Below the pieces are notes generated by a model, which saw only the letters and a program-made list of their open reading frames with translations, ran no database searches and was not told the origin of the DNA. A stretch of 64,000 bases of DNA from an uncultured Lachnospiraceae bacterium. Lineage in GTDB: Bacteria; Bacillota; Clostridia; Lachnospirales; Lachnospiraceae. Position numbers and translations under genes: made by a program. Shown piece by piece: positions 34,001 through 46,526 of this stretch (the stretch's first letter is position 1; each line of letters opens with the position of its first letter). Location: NCBI GenBank assembly GCA_902786205.1, contig CADABQ010000010.1, positions 61,273 to 125,272 on the forward strand, written 5' to 3'.

Positions 34001-34545
34001 AAAAAGAAGTCGAGACAGCGGGAATTTTTTATTATAATATGGACGATCCGATTGTTATAAAAGATGAGGAAGACGCTGTAAATCAGGCTTTGCTAAAGGC
34101 ACTAAAGATGAATGGTTTGGTCAATCAGGACAGCCATGTGATTCCACTGCTGGATCAGGCATTTTCAGCAGAAAAAGAAGAAACATTAAAAGGTTCTGTA
34201 AAATCCTGGATCATACCGGTAGAAACTTTGAAAGATGGTGGCATTGGTAAACGTTCCAGTGTAATGGACAAAAGTGGTTTTGAAACGATTGGTGCTTATG
34301 TAAAACATAAGATTTCTCAGGAGGGAAAAGAAATTTTTGATGGAAATATTCAAATAGAGCCATATCGGCAGGGCGACCGTACCGCATGTATGTATTGCCC
34401 GTATGCATCGGTGTGTGGTTTTGATCCGAAATTACCGGGAAATGCATATCGGGAATTGCAGGAGTTGAAAACAAATGAGGCATTGGAACAGATTAGAGAA
34501 GAATTAGAGAAAAAGACAGACGGAGGAAATGCACATGGGAAATAA
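31009..34545 (+). CDS. addB: ATP-dependent helicase/nuclease subunit B
   Basis: The 1178-residue partner of AddA processes double-strand breaks for RecA loading and recognises Chi. An N-terminal Walker A reads GRARDGKST (residues 8-16). The C-terminal RecB-like nuclease domain includes KVIDYKSGKM. The four cysteines of the iron-sulfur staple are visible: one in KYAACAYAHF and three in CMYCPYASVC near the C-terminus. Length matches Bacillus AddB (about 1160). ATGGAGGAAG precedes ATG 31009. It overlaps addA, indicating translational coupling. Confidence 0.97.
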   Translation: MEVNLVLGRARDGKSTSVYQNVIEESQKNPEQSYFIIVPEQFTMQTQLELVQMHPRKGISNIDVLSFMRLAYRVFQEQGGMQKTVLEDTGKSMLVRRVIEEKQGQLNVFKNYAKKPGYISEIKSLLSEFYQYEIKEEQMQVMVSLAKEKQPMLQRKLEDMQVVYEGFEELLAEKYITAEEILDVLTERLEQYETLKNTTIVLDGYTGFTPVQYKILRKLMKICPKVIITITLDPFEKEIYQRQEFSLFHLSRETVDKVKKIAAEENVLCKEMIAKGKKEEGSNYLACLEENLYRFSVQPYEEYCKRKGLKPEKEEDISIFAARTMEGEVSYAIREIKKLIQKKGYRYRDIAIVTGAMEQYSRLVEKACNEENIPCFIDYKKDILGNPLVEFLRTVIQLFVRNFDYESVFRYLRCGLTDMPTEQVDQLENYVLAMGIKGYSRWKKEWDRIFEKGYWEEEEKKKKLDAYNTLRVQFISQFEKLRQVFSKKEQTIVSYITALHEFMLEQNIYQKLKKYEKLFEEQGERMLAKEYAQVYELVLEIFDKSVELLGDEKVTVSELGDLLETGFAEVKVGLIPPGVDQVLVGDVERTRLKEIKALFFLGVNEGIVPKSSSAGGILSDMEREMLAQNQIALAPTARETVYTQQFYFYLNLTKPKNKLYLSYHKVNEEGKPALASGLLRQVQKIVPNVKEKTEKMVKLTEAITEEQMDRVIGNYLGKEYLLEGLREIGSIVFADWWKELVSSYIKTAKLHTEEWKHWQAMLEGMAFQNKENNLSGQVAEALYGKKLKNSVTRIEKYAACAYAHFLQYGLRLQERQEFQFRSVDFGNIFHEVLRRLPKELETKQLGWRTAAETELYEAVEHCMKQIVEEYGNSILLSSEKNVYMIERMTRVLKRTVWALAQQLKEGAFEPTGYEIKFDFSDGLDSARMDFGEDHSMRLSGQIDRLDALEEDDKILLKVIDYKSGKMTFSLSNLFYGLQMQLVVYMNAAAEFTKEKYPEKEVETAGIFYYNMDDPIVIKDEEDAVNQALLKALKMNGLVNQDSHVIPLLDQAFSAEKEETLKGSVKSWIIPVETLKDGGIGKRSSVMDKSGFETIGAYVKHKISQEGKEIFDGNIQIEPYRQGDRTACMYCPYASVCGFDPKLPGNAYRELQELKTNEALEQIREELEKKTDGGNAHGK

Positions 34546-37500
34546 AGGAGTTTCTTGGACAGAACAGCAACAGCGAGTGATTGCTACTAGAAAGAAAAAT
34601 GTACTTGTCTCGGCAGCAGCAGGTTCTGGAAAAACAGCAGTGCTTGTGGAGCGAATTATTACGATGATTTCCCAGAAGGAAAATCCGGTGGATATTGATA
34701 AATTACTAGTAGTGACTTTTACCAATGCGGCGGCAGCAGAGATGAGTGAGCGTATTTTGCAGGCATTGGAAAAAAAGGCAGAGGAAGAGCCGGAAAATAT
34801 GCATTTACGAAAACAGATTGCGCTTGTAAAAAATGCACATATATGCACCTTTCATAGTTTTTGTCAAAGTGTAATACGTAATCATTTTAATGAAATTGAG
34901 CTGGATCCCAATTTTCGAATTGGGGATGATACAGAATTGCAGTTGATGAAAAATGATGTACTGGAAGCATTATTTGAAAAGAAATATAAAGAATATCGGG
35001 AGCAAAAAGAAAAGGCGACATCTGAGGGACGAGAATTGACGGAACAGGAAGAAGCGTTCATCCGTTTGGTGGAGTGTTATGCGGGAAATAAAAGTGATGA
35101 TGGATTGCGCAATATTATATTACAACTTTATCAGTTTGCCATGAGTTCTCCATGGCCGGAAGAATGGCTGGAAGAGAAAAAGACAATGTATAACATTGCC
35201 TCAATGGAAGAGATGAAGAAAACGCCTTGGATGAAATTTTTATTACAGTATATTTCGCAGATGTTGGCTGGCACAAAAGAAAAAAATGAACTTGCTTTGC
35301 AGATTGTTGCACAGGCTGACGGTCCGGATATGTATACAGATGCACTTTTAAATGACCAAGAGTATTTGAAACAATTAGGTAAGGAAACGGATTATGAAAA
35401 ATTAGCAAAACTTTTGTCGGAACATAAATGGGCAAGATTATCGACTAAAAAGTCAGACACGGTAGATCCACAGAAGAGGGAAATGGTAAAGAAAATCCGT
35501 GATGAAATAAAAAAGACCATAACAGATATCAATAAACAATTTTTCTTTCAGAATCCACAACAGATGCTTTCGGATATACAGCAACAAAAGGAAACTATGT
35601 GTGCACTATTAGATCTGACAATGGAATTTAAGACTTGTTTTCAATTAGAAAAAGAAGAAAAACGTATATTAGACTTTAATGATTTAGAACATTATGCATT
35701 AAAAATCCTTGTGGAAGGGAAAAATCATATACCATCTGCGGTATCTGAGGCATATAGTAGGGAATTTGTAGAAATTCTTGTAGATGAGTATCAAGATAGT
35801 AATGAGGTACAGGAAACTATTTTACAGAGTATTTGCCAGGCACAGTCCGATGGACCTAGTCTGTTTATGGTGGGAGATGTTAAACAAAGTATATATAAAT
35901 TCCGTATGGCAAGACCAGAACTTTTTATGGGAAAATATGCTGAATTTCCATTAGAAGCAGAAAGCGGGGAAAAGGTAAGAATAGATCTGAGCAAAAACTT
36001 TAGAAGTCGTGGCATTGTATTAGATAGCGTAAATCAAATATTTTATAATATTATGAAACAATCTTTGGGTGGAGTGGAGTACGATAGTGCAGCGGCCTTA
36101 TATCTTGGAAACATTGGCTTCCCGCAGAAAGAGAGGGTGTCGGACCGTACAGAGTTATTGCTTTTTTGTGATGAAGAGACGGAGATTTTAGATGAGGATG
36201 CCGAGGATAGAATGGAGGATAGCGGGGCATTATCTTCCGTAGAAATTGAAGCAAGAATGGTTGCTTCAAGAATAAAAGAATTAGTGGATGAAGAACATGG
36301 ATTGCGTGTAGTGGACAAAAAAACAGGTGAGTTGCGAAATTGTCAATATGGGGACATTGTAATTCTTTTGCGTACCATGAATAAGTGGTCTGATGGATAT
36401 TTGGAGGTTCTCAAAAATGCAGGAATACCAGTTTATACAGAAACTCGAACCGGTTATTTTTCTACTTATGAAATTCGATTGATCTTACAATATTTAAAAG
36501 TGTTAGACAATCCAAGACAGGATATTCCATTGGCAGCAGTAATGCGCTCTATGTTTGGAAATTTTTCGGGGGAGGAGATGGCAATTATGCGTAGCCAGTA
36601 TCCCGGAGAAACTTTATACGATACGATAGTAGCGTATAGACAGACATACGAAGAAAATGAGAAGGCAGTGGATGCATTATTGGGAAGAAGAGTGCAACAT
36701 TTTTTAATAGTATTGGAGGATTTTCGAAAGAGACTTCCGTTTACATCCATACACGAATTATTGGAAGAAATTTACGAAGAGACCGGTTATCTGGATTATG
36801 TTTCAGTTATGCCAAATGGTGCGCAACGTAGAGAAAATTTAAAAATGCTTGTAAACAAGGCTTTGGAGAGAGAAGCCGCAAATCAAATTACATTGTTTCA
36901 TTTTAATCGTTACATTGAAAAACTGCATAAATATGAAGTGGATTTTGGAGAAGCCCTTGGGGCAGATGCAGAGGGAAACGCTGTGCAGATTATGAGCATT
37001 CATAAAAGTAAGGGATTGGAATTTCCAGTAGTCATATTGGGAGCCATGTCTAAAAGATTTAATAACCAGGATGCGCAAAGCCGTTTGGTTCTGCAACTGG
37101 ACTTTGGGGTAGGGGCAGATGCAATCGATTATAAAATGCGAACAAAAATACCTTCTTTATTAAAGAAAACAATTGCCAGAAAAAATACCGTAGATAATCT
37201 TGGAGAAGAATTGCGTGTGCTATATGTTGCATTGACGCGTGCAAAAGAAAAACTAATTATGGCAGGAGTAGTAGACAAAAAAGAAACGCTGGAGACTTGG
37301 CGAAACAAGACAGGCAGTATAGATTATTTTACGCTGGCAAATGCGAAAAGTTATGCAGACTGGGTGTTGCCAATTGTATTACAAGGGGATCAGGATCTGT
37401 TTACGTCTAAGATAGTAGGAATGGAAGGGCTGGTACAGGAAGAAACTCTGCAGCAAATACAAAGTGCTGTAAAAAAAGGCGAATTAATGCAATGGGATAC

Positions 37501-38254
37501 CAGTAAAGTTTATCAACAAGAGATGTCTAAGAAGCTACAGGAGCAAAGAGAATATACCTATGCGTTTGAAAAGGAAAAAGACATTAAAAGTAAAATGACG
37601 GTTTCTGAATTAAAGTTACTGGCGATGCAGGACGCAGAAGAGACAGAGACAGGTGTTTGCTTCTTTGAGGAAGAAAGTACGAAAGAGGCAAAGGTAGAAG
37701 TACCACTTCCACAATTTTTAAAACAAGCGGAACCGATACAAGGGGCACATCGAGGAACAATTTATCACAGGTTTTTTGAAAAAATAAGATTTGGGGAGAT
37801 AAAAACAGGCTGGAATGTAAAAGCAGAATTGGAATGGATGCGGAAAAAGCAATATCTGACAGAGGAAGAAGTTGGTGTAATTTATCGAAAAGATATTGAA
37901 ACCTTTATCCATTCTCCAATTGGTCAGAGAATGAAAAAGGCAGAAATAAGTGGACAATTATGGCGCGAGCAGCCATTTGTGATTGGAATTCCGGCGGGAG
38001 AAGTAAAGGAGGAGTGGAAAGGTAGTCAGGAACTGGTGTTGATTCAGGGAATTATTGATGCCTATTTTATAGAAGAAAATGAAATTGTTTTAGTAGATTA
38101 TAAAACCGATAAAGGGAAAACAATAGAAGAACTTTCTCAAAAGTACGCAGAACAACTTGCATATTATCAACGTGCGCTAGAACAGATTACAGGAAAGAAA
38201 GTAAAAGAAAAGCTTATTTATTCCGTTGCATTGGGAACCGAAATCGTCATGTAG
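34535..38254 (+). CDS. addA: ATP-dependent helicase/nuclease subunit A
   Basis: This UvrD-type helicase with a C-terminal RecB-family nuclease works with AddB. The Q-motif WTEQQQRVI and Walker A AAAGSGKT (about residues 27-34) open the protein. DEYQDSN is Walker B, ALTRAKEKL is motif VI, and VLVDYKTDK near the C-terminus is the nuclease centre. ATG 34535 is chosen because GGAGG lies 8 bp upstream; ATG 34529 leaves only 2 bp. The gene overlaps the addB stop by about 11 bp. Length is 1240 residues, as in Bacillus. Confidence 0.97.
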   Translation: MGNKGVSWTEQQQRVIATRKKNVLVSAAAGSGKTAVLVERIITMISQKENPVDIDKLLVVTFTNAAAAEMSERILQALEKKAEEEPENMHLRKQIALVKNAHICTFHSFCQSVIRNHFNEIELDPNFRIGDDTELQLMKNDVLEALFEKKYKEYREQKEKATSEGRELTEQEEAFIRLVECYAGNKSDDGLRNIILQLYQFAMSSPWPEEWLEEKKTMYNIASMEEMKKTPWMKFLLQYISQMLAGTKEKNELALQIVAQADGPDMYTDALLNDQEYLKQLGKETDYEKLAKLLSEHKWARLSTKKSDTVDPQKREMVKKIRDEIKKTITDINKQFFFQNPQQMLSDIQQQKETMCALLDLTMEFKTCFQLEKEEKRILDFNDLEHYALKILVEGKNHIPSAVSEAYSREFVEILVDEYQDSNEVQETILQSICQAQSDGPSLFMVGDVKQSIYKFRMARPELFMGKYAEFPLEAESGEKVRIDLSKNFRSRGIVLDSVNQIFYNIMKQSLGGVEYDSAAALYLGNIGFPQKERVSDRTELLLFCDEETEILDEDAEDRMEDSGALSSVEIEARMVASRIKELVDEEHGLRVVDKKTGELRNCQYGDIVILLRTMNKWSDGYLEVLKNAGIPVYTETRTGYFSTYEIRLILQYLKVLDNPRQDIPLAAVMRSMFGNFSGEEMAIMRSQYPGETLYDTIVAYRQTYEENEKAVDALLGRRVQHFLIVLEDFRKRLPFTSIHELLEEIYEETGYLDYVSVMPNGAQRRENLKMLVNKALEREAANQITLFHFNRYIEKLHKYEVDFGEALGADAEGNAVQIMSIHKSKGLEFPVVILGAMSKRFNNQDAQSRLVLQLDFGVGADAIDYKMRTKIPSLLKKTIARKNTVDNLGEELRVLYVALTRAKEKLIMAGVVDKKETLETWRNKTGSIDYFTLANAKSYADWVLPIVLQGDQDLFTSKIVGMEGLVQEETLQQIQSAVKKGELMQWDTSKVYQQEMSKKLQEQREYTYAFEKEKDIKSKMTVSELKLLAMQDAEETETGVCFFEEESTKEAKVEVPLPQFLKQAEPIQGAHRGTIYHRFFEKIRFGEIKTGWNVKAELEWMRKKQYLTEEEVGVIYRKDIETFIHSPIGQRMKKAEISGQLWREQPFVIGIPAGEVKEEWKGSQELVLIQGIIDAYFIEENEIVLVDYKTDKGKTIEELSQKYAEQLAYYQRALEQITGKKVKEKLIYSVALGTEIVM

Positions 38255-38395
38255 AATAAAAGGGCTACTGTTCACAGGCAAGGACATTGGTTCATAGGCA
38301 GGCGAAGGGTAACAGCCTTGGGCTGTATATGAAAAGTTACTCAAAACGGAACACCGTAGGTTTATATATGGTATTGTTGGTACCGAAAAAAGTGC

Positions 38396-38424
38396 TTGAC
38401 ATCTTGACAAAAGAGTGATAGGAT
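38396..38424 (+). promoter_or_regulatory. Promoter of rpoB-rpoC
   Basis: TTGACA at 38396-38401 and TAGGAT at 38419-38424 are separated by 17 bp. A leader of about 160 nt follows, containing a direct repeat ATAACAGTAA. rplJ/rplL are not upstream; addA is. Confidence 0.75.
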
Positions 38425-38589
38425 GAAAAATGCACTATTATGGTGTAGTATGCTTTAGAATCTGTCTAAATAACAGTAAGCATAGGAAAAATAACAGTAA
38501 AGTGTTTTTGTCCGTAGTGAAAGAAACAATTAATTTTCCCACAAAAAAACACGGATACACATAAAAAAATTCAAGGGGTGAAAACGTCA

Positions 38590-41500
38590 ATGGAAAAAAA
38601 CAGAATTCGTCCAATTAAAGTTGGTAACAGCGTAAGAATGAGTTTCTCAAGACAAAAAGAAGTACTTGAGATGCCTAATTTGATTGAGGTACAGACTGAT
38701 TCTTACAAATGGTTCTTGGAAGAAGGACTAAATGAAGTTTTCAGAGACATTTCTCCAATCACAGATTACACAGGAAATCTTTCATTAGATTTTGTAAGTT
38801 TTGTTTTGTGTGATGATGAGGAGAATGTAAAGTACAGCGTGGAAGAGTGCAAGGAACGCGATGCGACTTATGCAGCTCCACTAAAGGTACGTGTAAGACT
38901 TCATAACAAGGAAAATGATGAAATTAACGAACACGACATTTTCATGGGTGATTTGCCATTAATGACTGACACAGGTACATTCGTTATCAATGGTGCCGAG
39001 CGTGTTATTGTCAGCCAGTTAGTACGTTCCCCTGGAATTTATTATGCAATTGGTCATGATAAGATTGGTAAAGAACTCTATTCGTCAACGGTTATTCCAA
39101 ACCGTGGTGCATGGCTGGAATATGAAACAGATTCCAATGATATATTCTATGTTCGTGTAGACAGAAATAGAAAGGTGCCAATTACCGTATTGCTTCGTGC
39201 ATTAGGACTTGGTACAAATGAAGAAATCATACAGATGTTTGGTGAAGAGCCAAAGATTTTAGCAAGTATCGCTAAGGATACATCTGATAATTACAATGAT
39301 GGTTTACTGGAGCTTTATAAAAAGCTTCGTCCGGGTGAACCTTTATCCGTAGATAGTGCAGAAAGTTTGTTAAATAGTATGTTCTTCGATCCAAGAAGAT
39401 ATGATTTAGCTAAAGTGGGAAGATATAAATTTAATAAGAAATTAGCGTTTAAGAATCGAATCGCAGGTTTTGTATTAGCAGAAGATGCAGTGGATACAGA
39501 AACTGGTGAAGTGCTTGCAGAAGCAGGAACAATGGTTTCAGAGGAACTTGCAGAACAGATTCAGAATGCAGCAGTTCCATATGTTATGATTCAGACAGAA
39601 ACAAAGAATGAAAAAGTTCTTTCTAACATGGTAGTAGATGCAAACTGCTACGTGGATTTTGACGTAACAGAGATTGGAATTCATGAAAAAGTATATTATC
39701 CGGTATTAAAAGGAATTTTGGATGAATATGCAGGAGATATGGATGCCATCCGACATGCAATGGAACGTGATATAGATGATTTGATTCCAAAACATATTAC
39801 AAAAGAAGATATTTTTGCTTCTATTAACTACAATATGCATTTGGAATATGGCATTGGAAATGACGATGATATCGACCATTTGGGTAACCGTCGTATTCGT
39901 GCGGTAGGTGAATTACTACAAAATCAATATAGAATTGGTTTATCCAGAATGGAACGTGTGGTTCGTGAACGTATGACAACACAGGATATGGAAGGTATTT
40001 CACCTCAGTCTCTGATTAACATTAAGCCTGTTACAGCAGCTGTAAAAGAATTCTTCGGAAGTTCACAGTTGTCACAGTTTATGGATCAGAACAACCCTCT
40101 TAGTGAATTGACACATAAGAGACGTTTATCAGCATTGGGACCTGGTGGTTTGTCAAGAGACCGTGCTGGTTTCGAGGTTCGAGATGTACACTATTCACAT
40201 TATGGTAGAATGTGTCCAATTGAAACACCGGAAGGTCCAAACATTGGTTTGATCAACTCATTAGCATCTTATGCCAGAATAAACGAGTATGGTTTTATTG
40301 AAGCACCATATCGTAAAGTAGATAAAACGGATCCGCTTAATCCAAGAGTAACAGACGAAGTTGTTTATTTGACAGCGGATGAAGAAGATAAATATATCGT
40401 AGCACAGGCGAATGAGCGCTTGGATGAAGATGGATATTTTGTAAATAATAATGTATCTGGTCGTTTCCGTGAAGAAACTTCTCAGTTCGAAAAGAAAAAG
40501 ATTGACTTAATGGACGTATCGCCTAAGATGGTATTCTCTGTTGCGACAGCGATGATTCCTTTCTTGGAGAACGATGATGCCAACCGTGCGTTAATGGGAT
40601 CTAACATGCAGCGTCAGGCGGTACCATTGCTTGTGACAGAGTCACCGGTTGTTGGTACAGGTATGGAACGTAAAGCAGCAGTGGATTCTGGTGACTGCGT
40701 GGTTGCAAAAGCAGATGGTGTAGTGAAAAAGGCTGCATCAAATGAAATTGTTATTACAAACAATGACGGAAAAGATATTACTTATAAACTTGAGAAATTT
40801 GCAAGAAGTAACCAAGGTAACTGCATGAACCAGAGACCTATCGTGAAAAATGGAGATGCTGTAAAAGCAGGTGAAGTAATTGCAGATGGTCCATGTACTG
40901 CAAATGGTGAAATCGCCCTTGGTAAAAATCCATTGATCGGATTTATGACATGGGAAGGTTATAACTACGAAGATGCGGTATTGTTAAGTGAACGTTTGGT
41001 TCGTGATGATGTATATACATCTGTTCATATTACAGAGTACGAAGCAGAGGCGCGTGATACAAAACTTGGTGCAGAAGAAATTACCAGAGATGTACCTGGA
41101 GTAGGTGATGACGCATTGAAGGATTTGGATGAAAGAGGTATCATCCGTATCGGTGCAGAAGTTCGTGCAGGGGACATTTTAGTAGGTAAAGTAACACCTA
41201 AGGGTGAGACAGAGCTTACTGCAGAAGAAAGATTACTTCGTGCCATTTTTGGTGAGAAGGCGAGAGAAGTTCGTGATACTTCCTTACGTGTTCCACATGG
41301 TGAATTTGGTATTGTAATCGATGCAAAAGTATTTACAAGAGAAAATGGAGACGAGTTATCACCTGGTGTAAATCAGTGTGTACGTATTTACATTGCACAG
41401 AAGAGAAAGATTCAGGTTGGAGATAAGATGGCCGGTCGTCATGGTAATAAGGGTGTAGTTTCGCGTGTATTACCAGTAGAGGATATGCCATTCCTTCCAA

Positions 41501-42432
41501 ATGGACGTCCACTTGATATCGTACTTAACCCACTTGGTGTGCCTTCACGTATGAACATTGGTCAGGTCTTAGAGATTCACCTTTCCTTGGCTTCTAAAGT
41601 ATTAGGATTTAATGTGGCAACTCCTGTTTTCGATGGTGCAAACGAAACAGATATCATGGACACATTAGAGATGGCAAATGATTATGTAAATACACCTCTT
41701 GAGGACTTTAAGGCTAAGTACCAGGATGTTTTAAATCCTGAGGTTATGGAATACTTATTAACAAACGAAGAATACAGAAAAGAATGGGCTGGAGTTCCTA
41801 TCAATCGTGATGGTAAAGTAAGACTTCGTGATGGTAGAACAGGAGAGTATTTTGATGGAGCAGTAACCGTTGGTTTCATGCACTACTTAAAGCTACATCA
41901 CTTGGTAGATGATAAGATTCATGCTCGTTCCACTGGTCCTTACTCATTAGTAACACAGCAGCCACTTGGTGGTAAAGCGCAGTTTGGTGGACAGCGTTTT
42001 GGAGAGATGGAAGTTTGGGCACTGGAAGCATACGGTGCAGCTTATACACTACAGGAAATCCTTACTGTGAAATCTGATGATGTGGTTGGTCGTGTTAAGA
42101 CATATGAAGCAATCATTAAGGGAGAAAATATTTCGAAACCTGGTATTCCAGAGTCCTTTAAGGTATTGTTAAAAGAATTACAGTCATTGGCATTGGATGT
42201 TACTGTTTTAGATGAAAATGGTAATGAAGTACAGATGTCTGAAAATATTGAGTATGGTGACGAAGATTTAAAACCAATCATTGAAGGAAATAAGCCAACA
42301 GTAGATGAGACAGAAGATTTCAAAAACGCAGGATACAGAGAGGCAAAATCTGTGGCAGAATTAGATGATGAAATGATGGACGGAATATTAGAAGGTGTCA
42401 CAGAACAGAGTCTTAAGGATATAGATGAGTAA
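38590..42432 (+). CDS. rpoB: RNA polymerase subunit beta
   Basis: This is the 1280-residue catalytic core subunit. The rifampicin pocket is wild-type in appearance ([30 protein letters not shown]), with Asp, His and Ser at the usual resistance positions. [18 protein letters not shown] and [13 protein letters not shown] are intact. ATG 38590 is preferred: AAGGGGTG lies upstream at good spacing, whereas the alternative GTG 38578 is part of that ribosome site. rpoC follows after 74 bp. Confidence 0.98.
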   Translation: MEKNRIRPIKVGNSVRMSFSRQKEVLEMPNLIEVQTDSYKWFLEEGLNEVFRDISPITDYTGNLSLDFVSFVLCDDEENVKYSVEECKERDATYAAPLKVRVRLHNKENDEINEHDIFMGDLPLMTDTGTFVINGAERVIVSQLVRSPGIYYAIGHDKIGKELYSSTVIPNRGAWLEYETDSNDIFYVRVDRNRKVPITVLLRALGLGTNEEIIQMFGEEPKILASIAKDTSDNYNDGLLELYKKLRPGEPLSVDSAESLLNSMFFDPRRYDLAKVGRYKFNKKLAFKNRIAGFVLAEDAVDTETGEVLAEAGTMVSEELAEQIQNAAVPYVMIQTETKNEKVLSNMVVDANCYVDFDVTEIGIHEKVYYPVLKGILDEYAGDMDAIRHAMERDIDDLIPKHITKEDIFASINYNMHLEYGIGNDDDIDHLGNRRIRAVGELLQNQYRIGLSRMERVVRERMTTQDMEGISPQSLINIKPVTAAVKEFFGSSQLSQFMDQNNPLSELTHKRRLSALGPGGLSRDRAGFEVRDVHYSHYGRMCPIETPEGPNIGLINSLASYARINEYGFIEAPYRKVDKTDPLNPRVTDEVVYLTADEEDKYIVAQANERLDEDGYFVNNNVSGRFREETSQFEKKKIDLMDVSPKMVFSVATAMIPFLENDDANRALMGSNMQRQAVPLLVTESPVVGTGMERKAAVDSGDCVVAKADGVVKKAASNEIVITNNDGKDITYKLEKFARSNQGNCMNQRPIVKNGDAVKAGEVIADGPCTANGEIALGKNPLIGFMTWEGYNYEDAVLLSERLVRDDVYTSVHITEYEAEARDTKLGAEEITRDVPGVGDDALKDLDERGIIRIGAEVRAGDILVGKVTPKGETELTAEERLLRAIFGEKAREVRDTSLRVPHGEFGIVIDAKVFTRENGDELSPGVNQCVRIYIAQKRKIQVGDKMAGRHGNKGVVSRVLPVEDMPFLPNGRPLDIVLNPLGVPSRMNIGQVLEIHLSLASKVLGFNVATPVFDGANETDIMDTLEMANDYVNTPLEDFKAKYQDVLNPEVMEYLLTNEEYRKEWAGVPINRDGKVRLRDGRTGEYFDGAVTVGFMHYLKLHHLVDDKIHARSTGPYSLVTQQPLGGKAQFGGQRFGEMEVWALEAYGAAYTLQEILTVKSDDVVGRVKTYEAIIKGENISKPGIPESFKVLLKELQSLALDVTVLDENGNEVQMSENIEYGDEDLKPIIEGNKPTVDETEDFKNAGYREAKSVAELDDEMMDGILEGVTEQSLKDIDE

Positions 42433-42506
42433 CAGAATGTATTAACAATAGATTATCAGTTGCATGGCAAACACCATGCAACTGACAGACGAAGGGAGCG
42501 CCAGGT

Positions 42507-45500
42507 ATGCAAGAAGTCAGCAATACAAATGCAGAACCAAGTTTGACATATGATGCGATAAAGATTGGTCTTGCTTCTCCAGAGAGAATCTTAGAGTGGT
42601 CTAGAGGTGAAGTAAAGAAACCGGAAACTATTAACTATAGAACTTTAAAGCCGGAAAAAGACGGATTATTCTGTGAAAGAATTTTTGGACCTAGTAAGGA
42701 CTGGGAATGCCATTGTGGTAAATACAAAAAGATTCGTTATAAGGGTGTAGTTTGTGACCGCTGTGGTGTAGAAGTAACAAAAGCAAGTGTTCGTCGTGAA
42801 AGAATGGGACATATTAAGCTTGCAGCACCCGTATCTCATATTTGGTATTTTAAAGGTATTCCAAGTAGAATGGGATTGATTTTGGATTTATCTCCAAGAA
42901 CATTGGAAAAAGTTTTATACTTTGCTTCCTACATTGTATTAGATGCAGGTACGACAGATTTACAATACAAACAAGTACTTACTGAGCGTGAGTATCAGGA
43001 AGCTGTTGAAAAGTTCGGTAGAGATTCTTTCCGTGTAGGAATGGGTGCAGAAACTGTATACGAATTATTGCAAGCAATTGATTTGGAAAAAGAATCAGCA
43101 GAATTAAAGAAGGAACTTGTAAATGCAACAGGACAGAAGCGTGCAAGAATCATTAAGAGATTGGAAGTTGTAGAAGCTTTTAGAACATCTGGAAATAAAC
43201 CAGAATGGATGATTTTAACAGTTGTTCCTGTTATTCCACCAGATATTCGTCCAATGGTTCAGTTAGATGGTGGCCGTTTTGCTACATCAGATATGAACGA
43301 CTTATATCGTCGTATTATTAACCGTAATAATCGTCTGAAGAGATTGCTTGATTTAGGGGCACCAGATATTATTGTTCGTAATGAAAAGAGAATGTTACAA
43401 GAAGCAGTAGATGCACTTATCGATAATGGTAGAAGGGGTAGACCGGTTACTGGACCAGGTAATCGTGCTTTAAAATCCTTATCTGATATGTTAAAAGGTA
43501 AGCAGGGACGTTTCCGTCAGAACTTACTTGGTAAGCGTGTTGACTATTCAGGACGTTCCGTTATTGTAGTAGGACCAGAATTGAAGATTTACCAGTGTGG
43601 TCTTCCAAAAGAGATGGCAATTGAATTGTTTAAACCATTTGTTATGCGTGATCTTGTAAAGCAGGGAACTGCGCACAATATCAAATCTGCTAAGAAGATG
43701 GTAGAACGTTTAGAGCCAGCTGTTTGGGATATCTTAGAAGAAGTAATCAAAGAGCATCCGGTTATGTTGAACCGTGCCCCTACACTTCATAGACTTGGTA
43801 TTCAGGCATTTGAGCCAATTTTAGTAGAAGGTAAAGCGATTAAATTACATCCATTGGTTTGTACTGCGTTTAATGCGGATTTCGATGGTGACCAGATGGC
43901 GGTACATTTGCCTTTATCTGTAGAAGCACAGGCAGAGTGTCGTTTCTTATTACTTTCACCAAACAACTTATTAAAACCATCCGATGGTGGTCCGGTTGCG
44001 GTTCCTTCACAGGATATGGTATTAGGTATTTATTACTTAACAATGGGTAAGATGGTTGACCATTCTGATGATAAAGAGTTAGATGCCAGCATTGAAAAGA
44101 TTTATGAAACACAGGAGGAAGTAATCGCAGATCTTCCAACTGCTGATAAAGAAGGAAAAATCAATGTTGATACAATGATTAAGTTCCGTGTAAGTGATGA
44201 CAGATATGTAATTTGTACTCCAATGGATTTGATGGGTCATTATTTCTATGAGAAAAATGAAGCATTACTTGCTTATGAAAATGGTGACATTACATTACAC
44301 CAGAAGATTAAAGTTCGTATGTCTGCTACAAATGAAGATGGAACAGAAGAGTACAAGATTATAGAGACTACAATGGGACGTTTGATTTTCAATGAAATCA
44401 TTCCACAGGATTTAGGATTTGTAGATCGTACAAAGCCAGAAAATCGTTTTGCTTTGGAAATTGATTTCCATGTAGGTAAAAAGCAATTAAAGCAGATTTT
44501 GGAGAAATGCATCAATACACATGGAGCAACCGGAACTGCTGAAACATTAGATAATATCAAAGCTTTAGGATATAAATATTCTACAAAAGCTGCTATGACG
44601 GTTTCTATTTCAGATATGACAGTACCAGCATCGAAAAAGCAGCTATTGGCGGATGCAGAAAAGACAGTTGAAAAGATTACAAAGGATTTCCGTCGTGGAT
44701 TGACAACAGAAGAGGAACGTTACAAAGCGGTTGTTGAAACATGGAAAGAAACGGATGATGAACTTACAAAGGCATTGCTTGGCGGATTAGATAAGTACAA
44801 TAACATTTACATGATGGCCGATTCTGGAGCCCGTGGTTCTGATAAACAGATCAAACAGCTTGCTGGTATGCGTGGATTGATGGCTGATACATCCGGTAGA
44901 ACCATTGAGTTGCCTATCAAGTCAAACTTCCGTGAAGGACTTGACGTATTGGAGTATTTCATTTCTGCGCATGGTGCTCGTAAAGGTTTGTCAGATACAG
45001 CTCTTCGTACTGCCGATTCGGGATACTTAACACGTCGTCTTGTTGATGTATCACAGGATTTGATTATTCGTGAGACAGATTGTTGTGAAGGAAAAGCCAT
45101 TCCAGGAATGTGGATTAGTGCATTTATGGACGGAAAAGAAGTGATTGAGTCATTAGAAGAGCGTATTACAGGAAGATATTCTTGTGAGACAATCTATGAT
45201 GACAATGGAGAGATGATTGTAAAAGCAAATCATATGATTACGGCTAAGAGAGCAGCAAGAATATGTGCAACAAAGGCAATCGTTGAAGCTGGAAATGATG
45301 CAAAAGTAAAAATCAGAAACGTACTTACCTGCCGTTCTCATATTGGAGTTTGTGCAAAATGCTATGGTGCAAACATGGCAACAGGAGAACCTGTACAGGT
45401 AGGAGAAGCCGTTGGTATTATTGCGGCTCAGTCGATTGGAGAACCTGGTACACAGCTTACCATGCGTACATTCCATACAGGTGGTGTAGCCGGTGATGAT

Positions 45501-46391
45501 ATTACACAGGGTCTTCCTCGTGTCGAAGAGTTGTTTGAAGCAAGAAAACCAAAGGGTCTTGCAATTATCTCTGAATTTGCAGGTAGAGTAAGTATCAATG
45601 ATACAAAGAAAAAACGTGAAGTTATCGTAACAAACGAACAAACAGGCGAAAGTAGAGCATACTTGATACCATATGGATCACGTATCAAAGTATTTGATGG
45701 CGATGTTTTAGAGGCCGGTGATGAGTTAACAGAAGGTAGTGTAAACCCACATGACATCTTAAAGATTAAGGGTGTACGTGCTGTTCAGGATTATATGCTT
45801 CAAGAAGTACAGCGTGTATATCGTCTACAGGGTGTTGAAATTAACGATAAACACGTAGAAGTAATCGTTCGTCAGATGTTAAAGAAGATTCGCATTGAAA
45901 CAAATGGAGATTCTGAGTTCTTACCAGGTACAATGGTAGATACACTTGAGTTTGATGATGAAGTAGAAAGACTTACTGAAAATGGATTGGTTCCACCAGA
46001 AGGAAAACAGGTATTGCTTGGTATTACAAAAGCATCCCTTGCTACAAATTCCTTCTTATCAGCAGCTTCCTTCCAGGAAACTACAAAGGTATTGACAGAA
46101 GCTGCAATTAAAGGTAAGGTAGATCCATTAATTGGTATTAAGGAAAACGTACTTCTTGGTAAGTTGATACCGGCTGGTACAGGTATGAAAGAATACCGTT
46201 CTGTAAAATTGGATACGGATGCAGAAATTAGACGTGCCAAGGAAGAAGAAGAGCGCAGACGCTTAGAAGAGGAAGCTGCAGAAGAAGAAAAAGAAAAAGA
46301 AGCAGAAGTTGTTGCAGAAGAAGATACAAATGTAGCCTTTTCTGAAGAGCAAAATAATGCGGAAGAAACAATAACCGTAACAGAAGAATAA
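42507..46391 (+). CDS. rpoC: RNA polymerase subunit beta'
   Basis: The 1294-residue subunit carries the active site. The N-terminal zinc ribbon is [20 protein letters not shown] (about residues 70-89), the catalytic [12 protein letters not shown] triad is near residue 455, and the bridge/trigger region includes [13 protein letters not shown]. The C-terminus carries a Glu/Lys-rich tail of about 50 residues ([19 protein letters not shown]...) beyond the conserved core. AAGGGAGC precedes ATG 42507. It is co-transcribed with rpoB and followed by a terminator. Confidence 0.98.
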   Translation: MQEVSNTNAEPSLTYDAIKIGLASPERILEWSRGEVKKPETINYRTLKPEKDGLFCERIFGPSKDWECHCGKYKKIRYKGVVCDRCGVEVTKASVRRERMGHIKLAAPVSHIWYFKGIPSRMGLILDLSPRTLEKVLYFASYIVLDAGTTDLQYKQVLTEREYQEAVEKFGRDSFRVGMGAETVYELLQAIDLEKESAELKKELVNATGQKRARIIKRLEVVEAFRTSGNKPEWMILTVVPVIPPDIRPMVQLDGGRFATSDMNDLYRRIINRNNRLKRLLDLGAPDIIVRNEKRMLQEAVDALIDNGRRGRPVTGPGNRALKSLSDMLKGKQGRFRQNLLGKRVDYSGRSVIVVGPELKIYQCGLPKEMAIELFKPFVMRDLVKQGTAHNIKSAKKMVERLEPAVWDILEEVIKEHPVMLNRAPTLHRLGIQAFEPILVEGKAIKLHPLVCTAFNADFDGDQMAVHLPLSVEAQAECRFLLLSPNNLLKPSDGGPVAVPSQDMVLGIYYLTMGKMVDHSDDKELDASIEKIYETQEEVIADLPTADKEGKINVDTMIKFRVSDDRYVICTPMDLMGHYFYEKNEALLAYENGDITLHQKIKVRMSATNEDGTEEYKIIETTMGRLIFNEIIPQDLGFVDRTKPENRFALEIDFHVGKKQLKQILEKCINTHGATGTAETLDNIKALGYKYSTKAAMTVSISDMTVPASKKQLLADAEKTVEKITKDFRRGLTTEEERYKAVVETWKETDDELTKALLGGLDKYNNIYMMADSGARGSDKQIKQLAGMRGLMADTSGRTIELPIKSNFREGLDVLEYFISAHGARKGLSDTALRTADSGYLTRRLVDVSQDLIIRETDCCEGKAIPGMWISAFMDGKEVIESLEERITGRYSCETIYDDNGEMIVKANHMITAKRAARICATKAIVEAGNDAKVKIRNVLTCRSHIGVCAKCYGANMATGEPVQVGEAVGIIAAQSIGEPGTQLTMRTFHTGGVAGDDITQGLPRVEELFEARKPKGLAIISEFAGRVSINDTKKKREVIVTNEQTGESRAYLIPYGSRIKVFDGDVLEAGDELTEGSVNPHDILKIKGVRAVQDYMLQEVQRVYRLQGVEINDKHVEVIVRQMLKKIRIETNGDSEFLPGTMVDTLEFDDEVERLTENGLVPPEGKQVLLGITKASLATNSFLSAASFQETTKVLTEAAIKGKVDPLIGIKENVLLGKLIPAGTGMKEYRSVKLDTDAEIRRAKEEEERRRLEEEAAEEEKEKEAEVVAEEDTNVAFSEEQNNAEETITVTEE

Positions 46392-46478
46392 TAAAATGCT
46401 AGGGTTTCGATGGTTTATAGAATAATCTGTAAAGTATCTTTTAACCTAAACAGCATAGAATATAGGTGACGATAAGAA

Positions 46479-46526
46479 AGCAGAACATTATGTTAAGATA
46501 TAGACATGGTGTTCTGCTTTTTTTTG
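46479..46526 (+). terminator. Terminator after rpoC
   Basis: AGCAGAACA pairs with TGTTCTGCT across a ~20-nt loop and eight or more T follow. Confidence 0.8.
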